Shown piece after piece: positions 6,991 through 7,100 of a stretch of 7,100 nt of DNA. The position numbers and the translations under genes are program-made. Under the pieces are notes generated by a model. That model was not told where the DNA came from and searched no databases. It saw nothing but the letters and a program-made list of their open reading frames with translations. Positions within the stretch are counted from its first letter, which is position 1. Every line of letters starts with the position of its first letter. The DNA is from Lachnospiraceae bacterium (GTDB taxonomy: Bacteria; Bacillota; Clostridia; Lachnospirales; Lachnospiraceae), in NCBI GenBank assembly GCA_014804285.1, contig JAAVAA010000059.1, positions 45,706 to 52,805 of the forward strand, in the 5' to 3' direction.

Positions 6991-7076
6991 ACTCGGATAA
7001 GAAATAAATTCTTAAGGAAGCAATTCGCGAACGCTTTATCGAGCGTGCTGACGTAGAATTTATTTCTTATCCGAGT
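6991..7076 (+). repeat. Hairpin element B (inverted partner of element A)
   Basis: A perfect 22-bp inverted repeat (6991-7012 with 7055-7076) encloses 42 nt. The core, 7011-7053, is 39/43 identical to that of element A read on the opposite strand. An inner hairpin ACGCT/AGCGT with loop TTATCG lies at 7031-7046, nested in AGC/GCT (7019-7021 with 7047-7049). On the minus strand the stem is followed by TTAGTTTTTG, so B could double as a weak terminator for whatever gene lies upstream of rplJ, beyond 7100. Its stem sequence resembles that of A but differs by compensated changes. Confidence 0.85.
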
Positions 7077-7100
7077 GGTCGTTTAGATATTACATGTAAA

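Noticed and set aside
6770..7076. Integron attC sites
   Set aside because: The hairpins lack paired RYYYAAC and GTTRRRY boxes at their bases, and no integrase or cassette gene is present.
7008..7100. Plus-strand open frame of 31 codons in element B running off the window (ILKEAIRERFIERADVEF...)
   Set aside because: Looks protein-like but has no start codon, begins at a stop inside the hairpin arm, and in this frame nearly all differences from element A change the amino acid, so coding is not supported.

Overview
The window is the minus-strand core of the bacterial RNA polymerase/ribosomal-stalk locus: rplJ (L10), rplL (L7/L12), rpoB (beta) and the first third of rpoC (beta'), which runs off position 1. 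Gene order, the wording of RpoB (start MEKNRIRP, acidic tail, 1287 aa), SD sites of the GGAGG type and Firmicute-style attenuation ahead of rplJ point to a Clostridia member, most likely Lachnospiraceae. That placement is recognition from memory, not a database result.

Layout, in the direction of transcription (high to low coordinates). 6707-7100 holds no convincing gene. It carries two related long hairpins in inverted orientation (A 6770-6854, B 6991-7076) around a 136-nt spacer. 6678-6706 is a strong sigma-A type promoter. 6409-6671 is a roughly 260-nt rplJ leader: an L10-leader-like fold, an intrinsic attenuator, a second hairpin and a possible SD-masking helix. Then come rplJ (GTG start, repeat-bearing Ala/Glu/Pro tail), rplL, a strong intrinsic terminator, a separate sigma-A type promoter, rpoB and, 34 nt later, rpoC.

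L10 and L7/L12 build the ribosomal stalk, and the L10-L12 complex is known in Firmicutes to repress its own operon by leader attenuation. RpoB and RpoC form the polymerase active-centre cleft. The terminator plus promoter between rplL and rpoB lets the cell make many stalk proteins per polymerase while still allowing some read-through.

The four genes are ordinary and intact apart from the cut at the window edge. The unusual part is the distal 400 nt. The two hairpin elements share a 43-nt core at 39/43 identity, and their long stems differ in sequence but stay perfectly paired through compensatory changes. I do not recognise this element family. It could be a structured RNA, a hairpin DNA repeat or a mobile-element remnant.
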